DNA of 64,000 nt, from positions 117,060-181,059 of the forward strand of contig NZ_JAJNMU010000024.1 in NCBI RefSeq assembly GCF_022458865.1. Direction: 5' to 3'. Numbering within the stretch: the stretch's first letter is position 1; every line of letters starts with the position of its first letter. This DNA is from Paenibacillus periandrae. Its GTDB lineage: Bacteria; Bacillota; Bacilli; Paenibacillales; NBRC-103111. Both the position numbers and the translations under genes were made by a program. Below, in pieces: positions 25,899 through 35,328 of this stretch. The notes under the pieces were generated by a model that saw nothing but the letters and a program-made list of their open reading frames with translations, ran no database searches and was not told the DNA's origin.

Positions 25899-27779
25899 TC
25901 ACATCCGTTTGGGCGTTGGTAAACCTAGCACCTGTAAGGCTTGATGCAAAGTATCTTTAAATCGCTGGGTAAGCCACAGTCGAAGCTCACGCTGCTCCTC
26001 AGATGCTTTCATTATTGGGCAGACGCTATAAAAGTTGTTAAACGTAGAAGCCAGCTCGAAAGCATAGCTGCAGATCAAGTTAGGAGCAAGCTGATTGATC
26101 GATAATTGCAGAGTTTCTGGCCAGTATGCAAGCTGTCTGAACAACAGCTGCTCCTGAGGTGCCAGCTCTGACAAGCCGTTGGAGTCTGGTTGCAACGGAA
26201 ATTCGTTAGATTGATGCTGAGCCTTAACCGCCTTGTCCAGAATGCTATTAGCTCTTGCATACGAATACAGCAGATAGACGCCTGAGTTGCCAGATACCTC
26301 CGTAGCCTGCTGCAGATCAAAGACTACTTCAGTCTGCAGATGATATTTTAATAAATAGTACCGAATCGCCGCTGCTGCTATCGATCTGCTCGACAAACCT
26401 TGTTTTCTTTTACGCTTTGAATGAATAATGTGCTCCATCTGATCCAGCAGGTCGGATACCTTAATTCCGATTCCTTGACGACCCGACATCGCGTATGAGC
26501 TTTTACCATCCGAGATATCTACACCCAAGCTTGCAGCTGTTTCCGGGCTTAGCGATACGACTCCATAGCTTACATGCTTTAATTGCTCGGCTTGCTTCGG
26601 ATAACCGAGTACTTCAAGAGCCAGCTTCACCATGGCTTGCGGATATTGCTGTCGCTGATCAATGACATTGATCACGGTATCCGCTCGACCAAATGTTTTC
26701 CTGATACCCTTTGGATGTGTTGTCCACACACGCTCGGCGAATTTGGTATAGGCAAAATCCTTTTCAAGAATACCGAATTTCCACATATGGTAAGCAATAT
26801 CCTTGGCTGTATACGTTAAAATCCCGTTCGATCTAACCAATACTTTATCTGCCTGATAATCCATATCTCCACCCGCCCCCGGCAGCTCCTCGGACTGCTT
26901 AAGCACCCAACAGCCGCTCAGCTTCCCCTCCGTGACTTGACGAAATACAGCCGTCTGCTGCAGCAAATCAAACGTTGATGCCCAGAAGCCTTCTCTCACA
27001 ATATTGCTTTCCCAAACCAGCACGTCATATCCAATACCAAACTGCTTCATTTCATCCAGCTGTTCGCGAACAATACGTTCGGCAACCAAAGAACCGATCC
27101 ATGCCATATTGGAATGCCCCTCTTCCAATTGCTGCAGCACCTGAACGCGTGCTTCCTGCAGCAACGGGTTGACCTTATAGGCTTGATTAACCTTTGCGTA
27201 CGTATCCCAACAATAATCCCCAAAACGCGCATGAGCTTGCTCCGCAGACGTATTCAGAATCCCGACCACCGTATCTGCTAATTGATTACCCAGATCATCA
27301 ATATAATTATGAACCTCAACCTCATGTCCTGCGTATCTCAGCATGCGAGCCAGTGCATCCCCGATACAGGAGTTTCTTAAGTGGCCGATATGAGCTGATT
27401 TGTTAGGGTTGATCGACGTGTGTTCGATGAGTACCTTGGATCGTGAGCCATTCGGTGCTTCGATTTGACGGGCTGCCCAAACGGCCCAATTCAGATGAAA
27501 ATTTAAAAAGCCGGGTGCTGCTACTTGAATCCGTGCAATCATTCCCCCTATATTCCCTTGCTGCTCCAGCCTTTGCTGAAGCTCCTCAGCAATGTGCAGA
27601 GGGGATTTGCGTAATGCTTTAGCCAGCTTCATGGCAATGTTGGTGCTGTATTCGCCATGCTCAGGATACATCGGATGCTCAATTTGGATATTCAGCTTAG
27701 GTTCAGGTTGAATTCCCTGTGCAACCAGCATTTCACTCACGTGCAGTTCAATTTCTGAGCTCAATACCGTGTTTAACAT
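25899..27779 (-). CDS. argS: arginyl-tRNA synthetase
   Basis: 626 aa class I synthetase. The catalytic HIGH motif is in NKSAHIGHLRNS (about residue 130), preceded by EHTSINPNK. The usual KMSK loop is replaced by SYAMSGRQGIGIKV, the MSGR variant common in ArgRS. The C-terminal DALR anticodon-binding domain carries FNNFYSVCPI. It charges tRNA-Arg. GAGGAGG precedes the ATG. The gene is alone, with a T-box leader upstream whose specifier triplet reads CGG (Arg). Whether it is the only argS in the genome cannot be told. Confidence 0.95.
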   Translation of the reverse strand: MLNTVLSSEIELHVSEMLVAQGIQPEPKLNIQIEHPMYPEHGEYSTNIAMKLAKALRKSPLHIAEELQQRLEQQGNIGGMIARIQVAAPGFLNFHLNWAVWAARQIEAPNGSRSKVLIEHTSINPNKSAHIGHLRNSCIGDALARMLRYAGHEVEVHNYIDDLGNQLADTVVGILNTSAEQAHARFGDYCWDTYAKVNQAYKVNPLLQEARVQVLQQLEEGHSNMAWIGSLVAERIVREQLDEMKQFGIGYDVLVWESNIVREGFWASTFDLLQQTAVFRQVTEGKLSGCWVLKQSEELPGAGGDMDYQADKVLVRSNGILTYTAKDIAYHMWKFGILEKDFAYTKFAERVWTTHPKGIRKTFGRADTVINVIDQRQQYPQAMVKLALEVLGYPKQAEQLKHVSYGVVSLSPETAASLGVDISDGKSSYAMSGRQGIGIKVSDLLDQMEHIIHSKRKRKQGLSSRSIAAAAIRYYLLKYHLQTEVVFDLQQATEVSGNSGVYLLYSYARANSILDKAVKAQHQSNEFPLQPDSNGLSELAPQEQLLFRQLAYWPETLQLSINQLAPNLICSYAFELASTFNNFYSVCPIMKASEEQRELRLWLTQRFKDTLHQALQVLGLPTPKRM

Positions 27780-27807
27780 ATCTTATTCCTCCTCATTCAT
27801 GGCTAAA

Positions 27808-28060
27808 TCACAAAAAAGCCCCCGTCTCTAAATAAGAGACGAGAGCTCGCGCTTCCCGTGGTACCACTCTAAGTACTGGTCCTCTGTTACAAGGCCAATC
27901 ACTCTGCTGATAACGGCAGTTACCGGATCCTCCTACTTGGTTGTGTTCGGAGGACCATTTCCCGAGTCCGCTTCATTCCAATCATCCGTACCGGATCTCA
28001 CCTATTCCGGCTCACTGTGACTCTTTGTCTGGAATTACTGTCTCGTTCATTAATATTGGG
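27808..28060 (-). ncRNA. T-box riboswitch leader of argS (Arg specifier)
   Basis: On the minus strand, stem I carries an AGTA-type bulge and a specifier loop GGAATGAAG-CGG-ACTC; CGG at 27970-27968 is an arginine codon followed by the usual purine. Further on is the T-box core AGAGTGGTACCACGGG (27870-27855). A perfect 11-bp terminator stem follows, GCTCTCGTCTC with GAGACGGGGGC (including G-U pairs), and then a T-run (27817-27812). Uncharged tRNA-Arg would stabilise the antiterminator and switch argS on. Confidence 0.92.
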
Positions 28061-28203
28061 GATATCGTAAAAAGCCTACATTGTGGCAATAACGTCAAAC
28101 TGTCATATCTGATTATTCCTTTAATTTGTTAGATAATCTTAAATTTGAATTATACATATTTATACATGAAGTATAACTGTATGTCAAGCCACTATTCAGC
28201 ATT

Positions 28204-30635
28204 CTACTTACTTAAGTGATTATCAAGGAATTTTAACATCGCCTGATAGAAGTCAACTCGATTGGCATAGGTCTGGAAGCCATGACCTTCATCATTTTTA
28301 ATCATATAAGGAGCGTCAATACCACGCTGACGTAGCGCTAATACTATCTGATCCGACTCGCTCTTCTTTACCCGTGGATCGTTGACGCCTTGAGCGAACA
28401 TGATCGGTGTTTTAATTTGGTCGGCATGCAGCAAAGGCGATCTGTCCTCCATCTGCTTCTTATCCTTCTCAGGATCACCAACCTGCTTGTACAATTTTTG
28501 GCGATCAGGCTCCCAGTAAGACGGCATCGTATTCAGGAAGGTGAACAGGCTGGAAGGCCCCATATAATCAATTCCGGCGGCATACAAATCAGGGGTAAAC
28601 GTTACTCCCGCCAATGCTGCGTAACCTCCGTATGACGCACCATAAATAGCGATTCGCTTCGGATCCGCGTACCCTTGCTGTGTCAACCAGCTCACGCCAT
28701 CGGTAATATCATCCTGCATCGACTTGCCCCATTGCTTGTCCCCAGCCAACTTGAATTCCTTACCGTAGCCTGTAGAGCCGCGATAATTCATCTGCAGGAC
28801 GCCGTAGCCGCGATTAGCTAACAGCTGCACCTCACTATCGTATCCCCAAGAATCACGTGCCCAAGGCCCACCATGTGGAAGGATAACAAAGGGCAAATTG
28901 GTACTACCGGTTTTGGGCAAAGTCAAATAGCCATTGATTGTATACCCATCACGCGATCTGTAGGAAATCGGCTTCATTTCAGCCATCTGCTCTTCTTTGA
29001 TCCACGGCTTGCTATCTGCAATTTTATCCAGTGTGTCTTTCTTGCGGTCATAGTAGTAATAGGCTCCCGGCGATTTGTCGCTGTAGGTTCTCAGCAGCAC
29101 CTTCGTATCTGGCAGCGGATTACCCAAAATCTGGTACGATTGATTCGGAAGCTTATTTGCAATCATTACATTTAACCGCTCGTATTCCTTGTCCAGATAC
29201 TCATAGTGGACTTTGTCCGTCTCATATTCAACAGCCAATATCGCTTCCTTCTGGTAGGAAATGATAATATTGGTCACATCGGCCTTCGGATTTTCATAAA
29301 CGGTATCGCCCATTTCTTTGGTATTCATGTTGTACTTGACCAAGGCCAGCTTGTCCCTGCCAATATTAGACAGAGCAAACAGCTGGCTGTTATCAAACGA
29401 AAACATAATGGGAATGAAGGAATCTCCATAATCTAGCTTCAAAATGGGTTTAAATGGCTGAGCTGGTGTCTCTCTGTACAGCATAGTCGTATTAACACCA
29501 TCTGTAGCCATGGCCACCCTGACTTCTCCATACAGGTCTGTAAGCCAACTGGTCACATTGCCAGGATTTTCAGCGACAATTTCCATTGCACCTGTTTTGA
29601 CATTCAATCGATACACATCAAAGCGCTGTGAAGACCTTTCATTCATGCTGATTAGGATATCAAATTCATGGCCCCTCATGTAAGATAATGACTCCATATA
29701 TTGGGCTCTTACCTGATCAAAAGGGGTCAAGTCCTTTTCATCTGTTCCATCCGCATTTACTACATGAATATGATGATCTTCCGTTCCGTACATATCGGTT
29801 ATGTATAAAATTTTATCATTGCTAAACCACAAAAATCCGATGATATCTCGGTTTGTCAAGCTGGTGATACGTGTTTCCGAGGCTTCTTCCCCAGTTTTTT
29901 TCAAAAAGATGTGTGTCTGGTTGTTGGCTGTCTTGAGGTAGGCCATCTTCTTGCCATCAGGTGACGACTTGAAGCTGGACTGTGCAGATCCCCTCAGAAA
30001 ATCATCTAGTGGCAATTCATTATCCTTCAGCGTGACCGTTGAAATCGCTCTGCTGAGAAACAGGACAAGCTGTGCTCTGGTTACCTTGTTCTTCGGCATA
30101 AACTCAAGCTGCTCGGTGATAAAGTGTTGTTTGAGTCTGGCAACATCAATAAAGTGACTATCGCCTATGGATTTTTCATCCTTAAACCATATATTCATAT
30201 GGTTATCCTTAAGCTGAAAAGCTCGAGCCAGCAAGCTTGCCATTTGCTCGCGGGTTAAAGGCTCGTCCGGACTAAATCGACCTTGATCGCCTTGTACGAT
30301 GTCTTTTTCCTTTAAAGCATTCACTGCCATAGCGTAGGGACTTGAGGCTGGGACATCAGTGAATCCGTTCAAGCTGTTAGGCTGTCTAAGCTTTAAGGCT
30401 TTACTGAGCCACACGGCGGTGACACCGCGTCCGGTTGAAAAAAGCCCTGCTCATTCCCTTCGATGATTCCGCTCTCTGTGAGCTTGGCAATTTCTTTACT
30501 TGCGTAGTACTCGGCGGGAACATCCTTGTAAATGGTCGGTGCTGCATAAGCTTGACCACTTAATGGTCCCGCAAGGGTCGATAGAAAGACTGTAATCAGA
30601 CCCATAGCTAAACATGCTGCCAATGAACGGATCAT
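28204..30635 (-). pseudogene. SLH-domain S9 prolyl oligopeptidase-like protein, frameshifted
   Basis: The gene starts at the ATG at 30635 (MIRSLAACLAMGL, a signal peptide ending QAYAA) and enters an SLH domain (YKDVPAEYYASKEIAKLTESG to FFQPDA). Near 30415-30430 the frame breaks: the first frame runs to PPCGSVKP and the second resumes at AVWLSKALKL. Two more SLH-like units follow, then a seven-bladed propeller and an S9 hydrolase domain with an intact triad (YGASYGGYAA Ser, GVNDPR Asp, NDEGHGF His). One small indel separates the signal peptide from the enzyme. An ISL3 element sits 46 bp upstream of the start. The protein would be an S-layer-attached peptidase if intact. Confidence 0.8.
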
Positions 30636-30689
30636 ACGATACCCCTTTTGCAAAAACATATTTGAAAGCATGTACATTATAATAAAATT

Positions 30690-32069
30690 GGCTCTAAACA
30701 GAAATCAGTGCTTGACGATATAAACTACTTTTGAAAATGGAAAAACATCTGCTAAACCTGTAATGTTGTAAGTCCTACCAAACAACAAAAGGAATTAGAC
30801 AGATGCAAATCCAGTATATCAATGAAATGCTCAATATACCAGAGCTACAAATTAACCAGATTCTGTCGATAAGTGCAGACGAAATACAGATAGAAGCAGT
30901 ACCAGTGGCCTCAAAGCAAGGTTGTCCGATTTGTCGATCCGATGAAACGGTATCGCTTAAAGGAAGTAATGGACTACGTACCGTCCGGCATCTCCCTGCA
31001 TTCGAGAAAAAAGTGGTTCTTCTGGTTCCGAGTACCCGGATGCATTGCTCGCAATGCGAGGTTGGTTTTGTTTGGATGTATGAATTTGTTGGTCCTAAAA
31101 GACGGTACAGCCACCTCTTTCGTGAACGAGCTGTCCAGCAAGCATTTGGCTCCACAGCAGCTCATAGTGCCCGGATGCAACAAGCGCCTGTCAGCACGAT
31201 TCAGCAGATGCATAACGAAGCGATTCCGTTCGAGAGTGAACGGCTTTCTGAACAAGCTTGGACACAAGCGAAGACGAACAACGGCCTTGTCCTGGGTGTC
31301 GATGACTTCGCCATAAAGAAAGGCCATACCTACAATACAGGCATTCATGATCTGAAAGGAGAGACGATGCTCGATCTTTTTCCTGGACGAAAACTGGAAG
31401 ATTTGCGGGCCTATGCCCAGCAGCATCCTGACTTCCTGCTGCTTGCTCCCAAGGCGGTGGTGATGGATTTAGCCCAAGCCTATCACAAGTGGATCCATGA
31501 ATGTTTTCCAACAGCGATCCGAATCGCAGATCGATTTCATGTGCATGGTTATGTCATAGAGGCCGTGCAAGAGGTTCGTAAATCGGTACAAAACACGCTT
31601 TCTCCACGAGCTAGAGCTCTGCTTAAAGCACATCACCGCTTACTCAATCCTCCGTCAGAAACTCTATCTGCCGAAAGTAAGCAGAAACTTGATGAATTAC
31701 TGGGCTACTCAGCTGCGGAGTAGTTGGGAATGGAAAGAAGCTTTTACCGTGTGGTATGACCATTCACCGAATGTCGAAGTTGCCATACAGGGCTTCGGCC
31801 GTTGGTGTGAAAAGGGTGACACCATCGACCACGAAGCCGTCAAAAGCGCGCTAAAAACGATGCGTAATTGGCAAGAGGAAATCATCAATTACCATCGTTG
31901 CCGTTGGACAAATGCTACCGTTGAAGGTCGTCATAATCGTATTAAAGCCTTTCAACGCCGTCATTATTTTATTTGTAACCCCGATCGATACAAATCGGGG
32001 ATTTTAGTTGAATGTAATCGTCATCGCCTTTCAAGTTAAATGATCAAGCACTGATTTTGAGATTGAGCC
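30690..32069 (+). mobile_element. ISL3-family insertion sequence with 8-bp target duplications
   Basis: 1380 bp. The left end starts GGCTCTAAACAG and the right end, read inward, GGCTCAATCTCA; both contain AAATCAGTGCTTGA, so about 21 of 29 terminal bases match. The flanks ATAAAATT at 30682-30689 and 32070-32077 are identical, the 8-bp duplication expected of ISL3. The single transposase gene inside is frameshifted. It landed between the S9 peptidase gene and the cupin gene. Confidence 0.95.
30803..32039 (+). pseudogene. ISL3-family transposase, one frameshift
   Basis: ATG at 30803, AAGGAAT upstream. The N-terminal zinc-finger region (CPICRSDETVSLKGSNG, MHCSQCEVGF) is followed by the DDE domain (LGVDDFAIKKGHTYNTGI, VMDLAQAYHKWIHECFPTA, IRIADRFHVHGYVIEAVQEV). 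The first frame stops at 31723 after YSAAE. The continuation LRSSWEWKEAF to WTNATVEGRHNRIKAFQRRH (the last catalytic Glu) is in another frame from about 31700. Joined, the protein would be about 411 aa, normal for the family. A 1-2 base indel near 31708 inactivates it, unless rescued by frameshifting. Confidence 0.93.
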
Positions 32070-32132
32070 ATAAAATTTACACAATTTTGATAGATTATTT
32101 TATTATCTGGTAATCGTTCAAATAAATAAATA

Positions 32133-32163
32133 CCCTTAACATCTCCATCAAAGTTGTTAAGGG
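32133..32163 (-). terminator. terminator of the cupin gene
   Basis: On the minus strand CCCTTAACA and TGTTAAGGG form a 9-bp stem followed by TATTTATTTATTT, about 40 bp after the cupin stop. Confidence 0.7.
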
Positions 32164-32202
32164 ATTATCATTCCCCTTATCTATAGCTACAGCTTCAGTA
32201 TC

Positions 32203-32892
32203 TCAATATGTTTGGCTTGGATAGGGCTGTGTGTAATAATACCGTTGAGCGGGAAGTTGATACCCGATCGGGTTATGATGCCCATGGTTGGGTTGCTGCT
32301 GCTGGGTATAAGCTGGATAAGGCTGCGGTTTGCCAGCCATGCTCCCATGAACCTGAGAAGGATTGCAGTCTCTTGGTGGACCAATAAAGACAGAGTCATT
32401 GATGGGGGCAAGCGTTTGTTTAACTGCAGCTTCATTCAGGCAGTAGGTATGTGCCAGTACATTGGCAGGCGTTAATCTCAGAATGTCAGATCCCAGTATC
32501 ACTTCAGGAACCGGTGCATCAAAGATCGCCAACAAATGAGTGTTATCAACCGAGGCAATTTCGTAATGCCACCAGCCTTGAGGGACATTCGCCACTTGAC
32601 CTGGTGATATCGGAAAATGGAGCAGTTCATTGGTGAACGGATTGATTATTGAGACAATTGCTGCACCCGAGATGCAATAAACAAGCTCTGCCGCATTTTG
32701 ATGATAGTGAGGCTCAACTACATTACCAGCACTGAGAAAAATATCAAGCAGTGATGAATTCTCCAATGTATTCAGCTGCTTGTTGGACAGTACATTGATG
32801 TAATTACGTGCATCCTTTTTAAAAAGCGTGCTAGTATTTACGTCAAAGCTGAACTGAACCGATGGGGACTTGTAATCCATATATAAAGTCAT
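32203..32892 (-). CDS. cupin-domain protein with Gln/Pro/Tyr-rich tail
   Basis: 229 aa. A germin/oxalate-decarboxylase-like cupin spans residues about 40-150, with the metal motif VVEPHYHQNAAELVYCISG, then GQVANVPQGWWHYEIAS. Residues about 180-229 are low-complexity and rich in Q, P, Y and H (GKPQPYPAYTQQQQ, YYYTQPYPSQTY), reminiscent of spore-coat or exosporium proteins. A single cupin makes full oxalate decarboxylase activity unlikely. A structural or spore-coat role is inference from the tail. No signal peptide. Confidence 0.8.
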   Translation of the reverse strand: MTLYMDYKSPSVQFSFDVNTSTLFKKDARNYINVLSNKQLNTLENSSLLDIFLSAGNVVEPHYHQNAAELVYCISGAAIVSIINPFTNELLHFPISPGQVANVPQGWWHYEIASVDNTHLLAIFDAPVPEVILGSDILRLTPANVLAHTYCLNEAAVKQTLAPINDSVFIGPPRDCNPSQVHGSMAGKPQPYPAYTQQQQPNHGHHNPIGYQLPAQRYYYTQPYPSQTY

Positions 32893-33034
32893 TCAAGGTC
32901 CTGCCCTTCTCTTATTAAGTAAAGTTGACTTACTTATGAGGATAAGGTATGCAGATGCTTATAGGTAGGTGCGGATTAAACCGCATGTGATCAGATGAAG
33001 GCTCGTCCGTTTCTATATATAAGTCAGGTTCAGT

Positions 33035-33211
33035 TTAATCCCAGCATTTAGGAATTGTTTTCACCTTATTCGTTCTTTGTAGTAGACGCTGCAGTCGACT
33101 TTTTTTCTTCTTATCCGCCAACATTTTTTTGGCAGCTTGCATCAGAATGACTTCCCTGAATTCATTGTTCCGCTTCATACCTTTAAGCTCTTCAAAAAAA
33201 GTAGGTCTCAT
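33035..33211 (-). CDS. small basic hypothetical protein
   Basis: 58 aa from the ATG at 33211 (MRPTFFEELKGMKRNNEF), preceded by a strong GGAGGG. The longer frame from 33256 runs through a palindrome and lacks a ribosome site. The C-terminal half is highly basic (KKMLADKKKKSRLQRLLQR), suggesting nucleic-acid binding or a partner-binding helix. I do not recognise a family. A 28-nt perfect palindrome lies upstream. Confidence 0.6.
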   Translation of the reverse strand: MRPTFFEELKGMKRNNEFREVILMQAAKKMLADKKKKSRLQRLLQRTNKVKTIPKCWD

Positions 33212-33242
33212 TGCGGTTCCCTCCTGTTGTACTGGTTCTTCT

Positions 33243-33270
33243 AAAAAAGGGAACATGTGTTCCCTTTTTT
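33243..33270. promoter_or_regulatory. 28-nt perfect palindrome (operator or bidirectional terminator)
   Basis: AAAAAAGGGAACA, TG, TGTTCCCTTTTTT: a 13-bp perfect inverted repeat with A- and T-runs at the ends. It is shaped like a two-way terminator but lies 32 bp upstream of the small basic gene and before the SDR gene, where there is no 3' end to terminate. It may be an operator or attenuator for the small gene. Confidence 0.6.
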
Positions 33271-33450
33271 AATTATACACATAAACTCTCATTTAATCAA
33301 TAACTACCGTCCTCAAAAAGGTGTCCTCCAGCTTATCCACGGTTCTGTAAGCCTTGAGGAATTCACCAATATTGACAATCATTTGGCTCGCGTGCTACTT
33401 TTTATGAGAGATTATTGTTGCTCAAATACATAGAGACTGGAGGTACGACC

Positions 33451-34233
33451 ATGGATTTGGGTTTAACTGGAAAAGTAGCACTCATTACAGGAGGCAGTAA
33501 GGGGATTGGACTTGGGACAGCCTTAGCTCTGGCTGCTGAAGGAGCACGTGTAGCCATATGTGCGCGCAATGAGGATGATCTGCGTACAGCAGCGCAACAA
33601 ATTGTGGAAAGAACCGGTGCAGAGGTGCTCTATATTCAAACGGATATTACTTCTGAAGAGGATTGCAAAAAAGCTGTACTAGAAACTGTGGATCGCTTTG
33701 GCAGTTTGGATATTCTGGTGAATAACGCAGGAACGTCAGCAGCTCGTCCTTTCGAAGAAGTCGATTCTGAGGGTTGGGCTTATGATTTGGATTTAAAGCT
33801 ATTCGGTGCAATTCATTGCTCCAAAGCAGCCATTCCCCATATGCGAAAAGCGGGAAAAGGCGCGATAATTAACATCTCCACCTCATCTGCCAAGACCCCT
33901 TCCGCTTCGTCTTTACCGACTACAGTCAGTCGTGCTGCCGGAATGGCTCTAACCAAAGCAATGAGTAAGGATCTGGCCGCTGCCAATATTCGGGTGAATG
34001 CCGTCTGCATCGGGATGATTCGGAGTGATCAAATCGAAAAGGGCTGGAAAAAGCAGCACCCTGAGCTGACTTGGGAGCAATTTTCACTGCATCCGAATCA
34101 TCAAATTCCGATGGGTCGCATCGGCGAAACGGAAGAAGCGGCAAAAGTTATCACATTCCTGGTTTCAGATGCGGCTTCCTATGTAACGGGAACCTCGGTT
34201 AATGTGGATGGTGGCAAAGGCGCTGCGCTTTAA
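33451..34233 (+). CDS. SDR-family oxidoreductase with atypical active site
   Basis: 260 aa from the ATG at 33451; GGAGG lies 8 nt upstream. The classical cofactor loop TGGSKGIG, NNAG and the INISTSS strand are present, as is the C-terminal YVTGTSVNVDGG. At the position of the YxxxK catalytic pair the sequence is PTTVSRAAGMALTK, so Tyr reads Thr and Lys reads Arg. It belongs to an SDR subgroup with this substitution. It may use another residue or have lost oxidoreductase chemistry. Single gene with its own terminator. Confidence 0.88.
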   Translation: MDLGLTGKVALITGGSKGIGLGTALALAAEGARVAICARNEDDLRTAAQQIVERTGAEVLYIQTDITSEEDCKKAVLETVDRFGSLDILVNNAGTSAARPFEEVDSEGWAYDLDLKLFGAIHCSKAAIPHMRKAGKGAIINISTSSAKTPSASSLPTTVSRAAGMALTKAMSKDLAAANIRVNAVCIGMIRSDQIEKGWKKQHPELTWEQFSLHPNHQIPMGRIGETEEAAKVITFLVSDAASYVTGTSVNVDGGKGAAL

Positions 34234-34250
34234 GCTCTAGCGTACATAGC

Positions 34251-34292
34251 AAAAACCTTCCATGACCGTACATAACGGAAGGAAGGTTTTTT
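34251..34292 (+). terminator. rho-independent terminator of the SDR gene
   Basis: AAAAACCTTCC pairs with GGAAGGTTTTTT, ending in a six-T run about 55 bp after the SDR stop codon. The A/T-runs on both sides suggest it also serves the converging YolD-like gene. Confidence 0.85.
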
Positions 34293-34320
34293 CAGCTTGG
34301 TTCACGATTCAGTTTACGAT

Positions 34321-34572
34321 TCAATAGCGGGGATAATCCAACCTCATAACATCCAGAAAAGGAATCCATTTAAAGCCATCCTCCAGATTGACTCGTATTT
34401 GACGCTTTCTGGGGTCCAACTCCACAATAATTCCTACAACAGGCTCTTCCACGCCCCAGACGGTCAGCATGACCTGTTCCTTATTATCCTTGGCCTCTAC
34501 AATCTGGTTTCCCAGGTCCTCAAGCTCGAACTCATCGCGTGTCGGTCTTTTTTGCTTCGCTTTTGCCACCAC
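34321..34572 (-). CDS. YolD-like family protein
   Basis: 83 aa. The opening RPTRDEFELEDLG is followed by a small beta domain (VMLTVWGVEEPVVGIIVELDP, RQIRVNLEDGFKWIPFLDVMRLD) that fits the YolD-like family, often linked to UV-inducible or Y-family polymerase genes and phages in Bacillales. No polymerase gene is adjacent here. Its function is unproven. Confidence 0.75.
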   Translation of the reverse strand: MVAKAKQKRPTRDEFELEDLGNQIVEAKDNKEQVMLTVWGVEEPVVGIIVELDPRKRQIRVNLEDGFKWIPFLDVMRLDYPRY

Positions 34573-34716
34573 TCACATCTCCTCATAGCCCTGCAGCCCT
34601 AATCACTCTATATTACAGAACACGAACTATGTTATCAATGTTAATTTTTTGTGGTCGGTTCAGGTCGCAACCGCTCATCATCATTATCCGCACTTTATAT
34701 GTAGTAATCCAAAAAG

Positions 34717-35328
34717 TTATTGACCAGATTTTCCTTGCCAATGAATGACGCGCGTACACAGCCTTTGAATCAGACTGGGCTCATGACTGATCATCAGGAT
34801 ACCTAGGTTGCGACGCTCGGCAATGTCCATCACAGTATGCCAGATTTGCGCCTGCGTGATGGCGTCGAGCATTGTAGTCATCTCATCTGCGATCAAAAAC
34901 CGCGTCTGCGGCCCCAAGGCTCTCGCCACACAAAATCGCTGCAGCTCGCCACCGGACAGCTCATTAGGCCAACGATCCAGCCACTCCTCCTCAATGCCGA
35001 GCATGTGCAAAAATGCAGGGTCTGGCAGCCAGCCCTCCCGAATCGTCTGACGCATGCGCCAACGCGGATTAACAGCCTTCTCCGGATGCTGGAATACCAG
35101 CTGTACCGGTTGAACACCGCTTGCTGTAAGCGTTGCTCCATCACAGGTGACACTTCCGGTCTGCGGTTTATCATAGCCGGCAAGCAGACGGGCAAGCGTC
35201 GTTTTACCGCTGCCGCTCTTCCCGACAAGACCGACCACTTCGCCCTGCTTGATGCTGATGTCAGCATCTTTGACTATCCAATCTCCCCGCCCATAGCGAA
35301 ATCCAAGATTTTTCCCCTCAAGAAGCAT
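34717..35328 (-). CDS. nikE: nickel/peptide-type ABC transporter ATP-binding protein (NikE-like)
   Basis: 203 aa, short for this family. Walker A is GKSGSGKT, the signature NELSGGELQRFCVARALG and Walker B FLIADEMTTMLD. Last of five minus-strand genes encoding a complete oligopeptide/nickel-type importer. It overlaps the preceding ATPase gene by 11 bp. The C-terminal extension usual in oligopeptide ATPases is missing, and the protein ends shortly after the switch histidine (MISHEPSLIQ). Nickel is the likely substrate because of the operator before the operon. Confidence 0.85.
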   Translation of the reverse strand: MLLEGKNLGFRYGRGDWIVKDADISIKQGEVVGLVGKSGSGKTTLARLLAGYDKPQTGSVTCDGATLTASGVQPVQLVFQHPEKAVNPRWRMRQTIREGWLPDPAFLHMLGIEEEWLDRWPNELSGGELQRFCVARALGPQTRFLIADEMTTMLDAITQAQIWHTVMDIAERRNLGILMISHEPSLIQRLCTRVIHWQGKSGQ

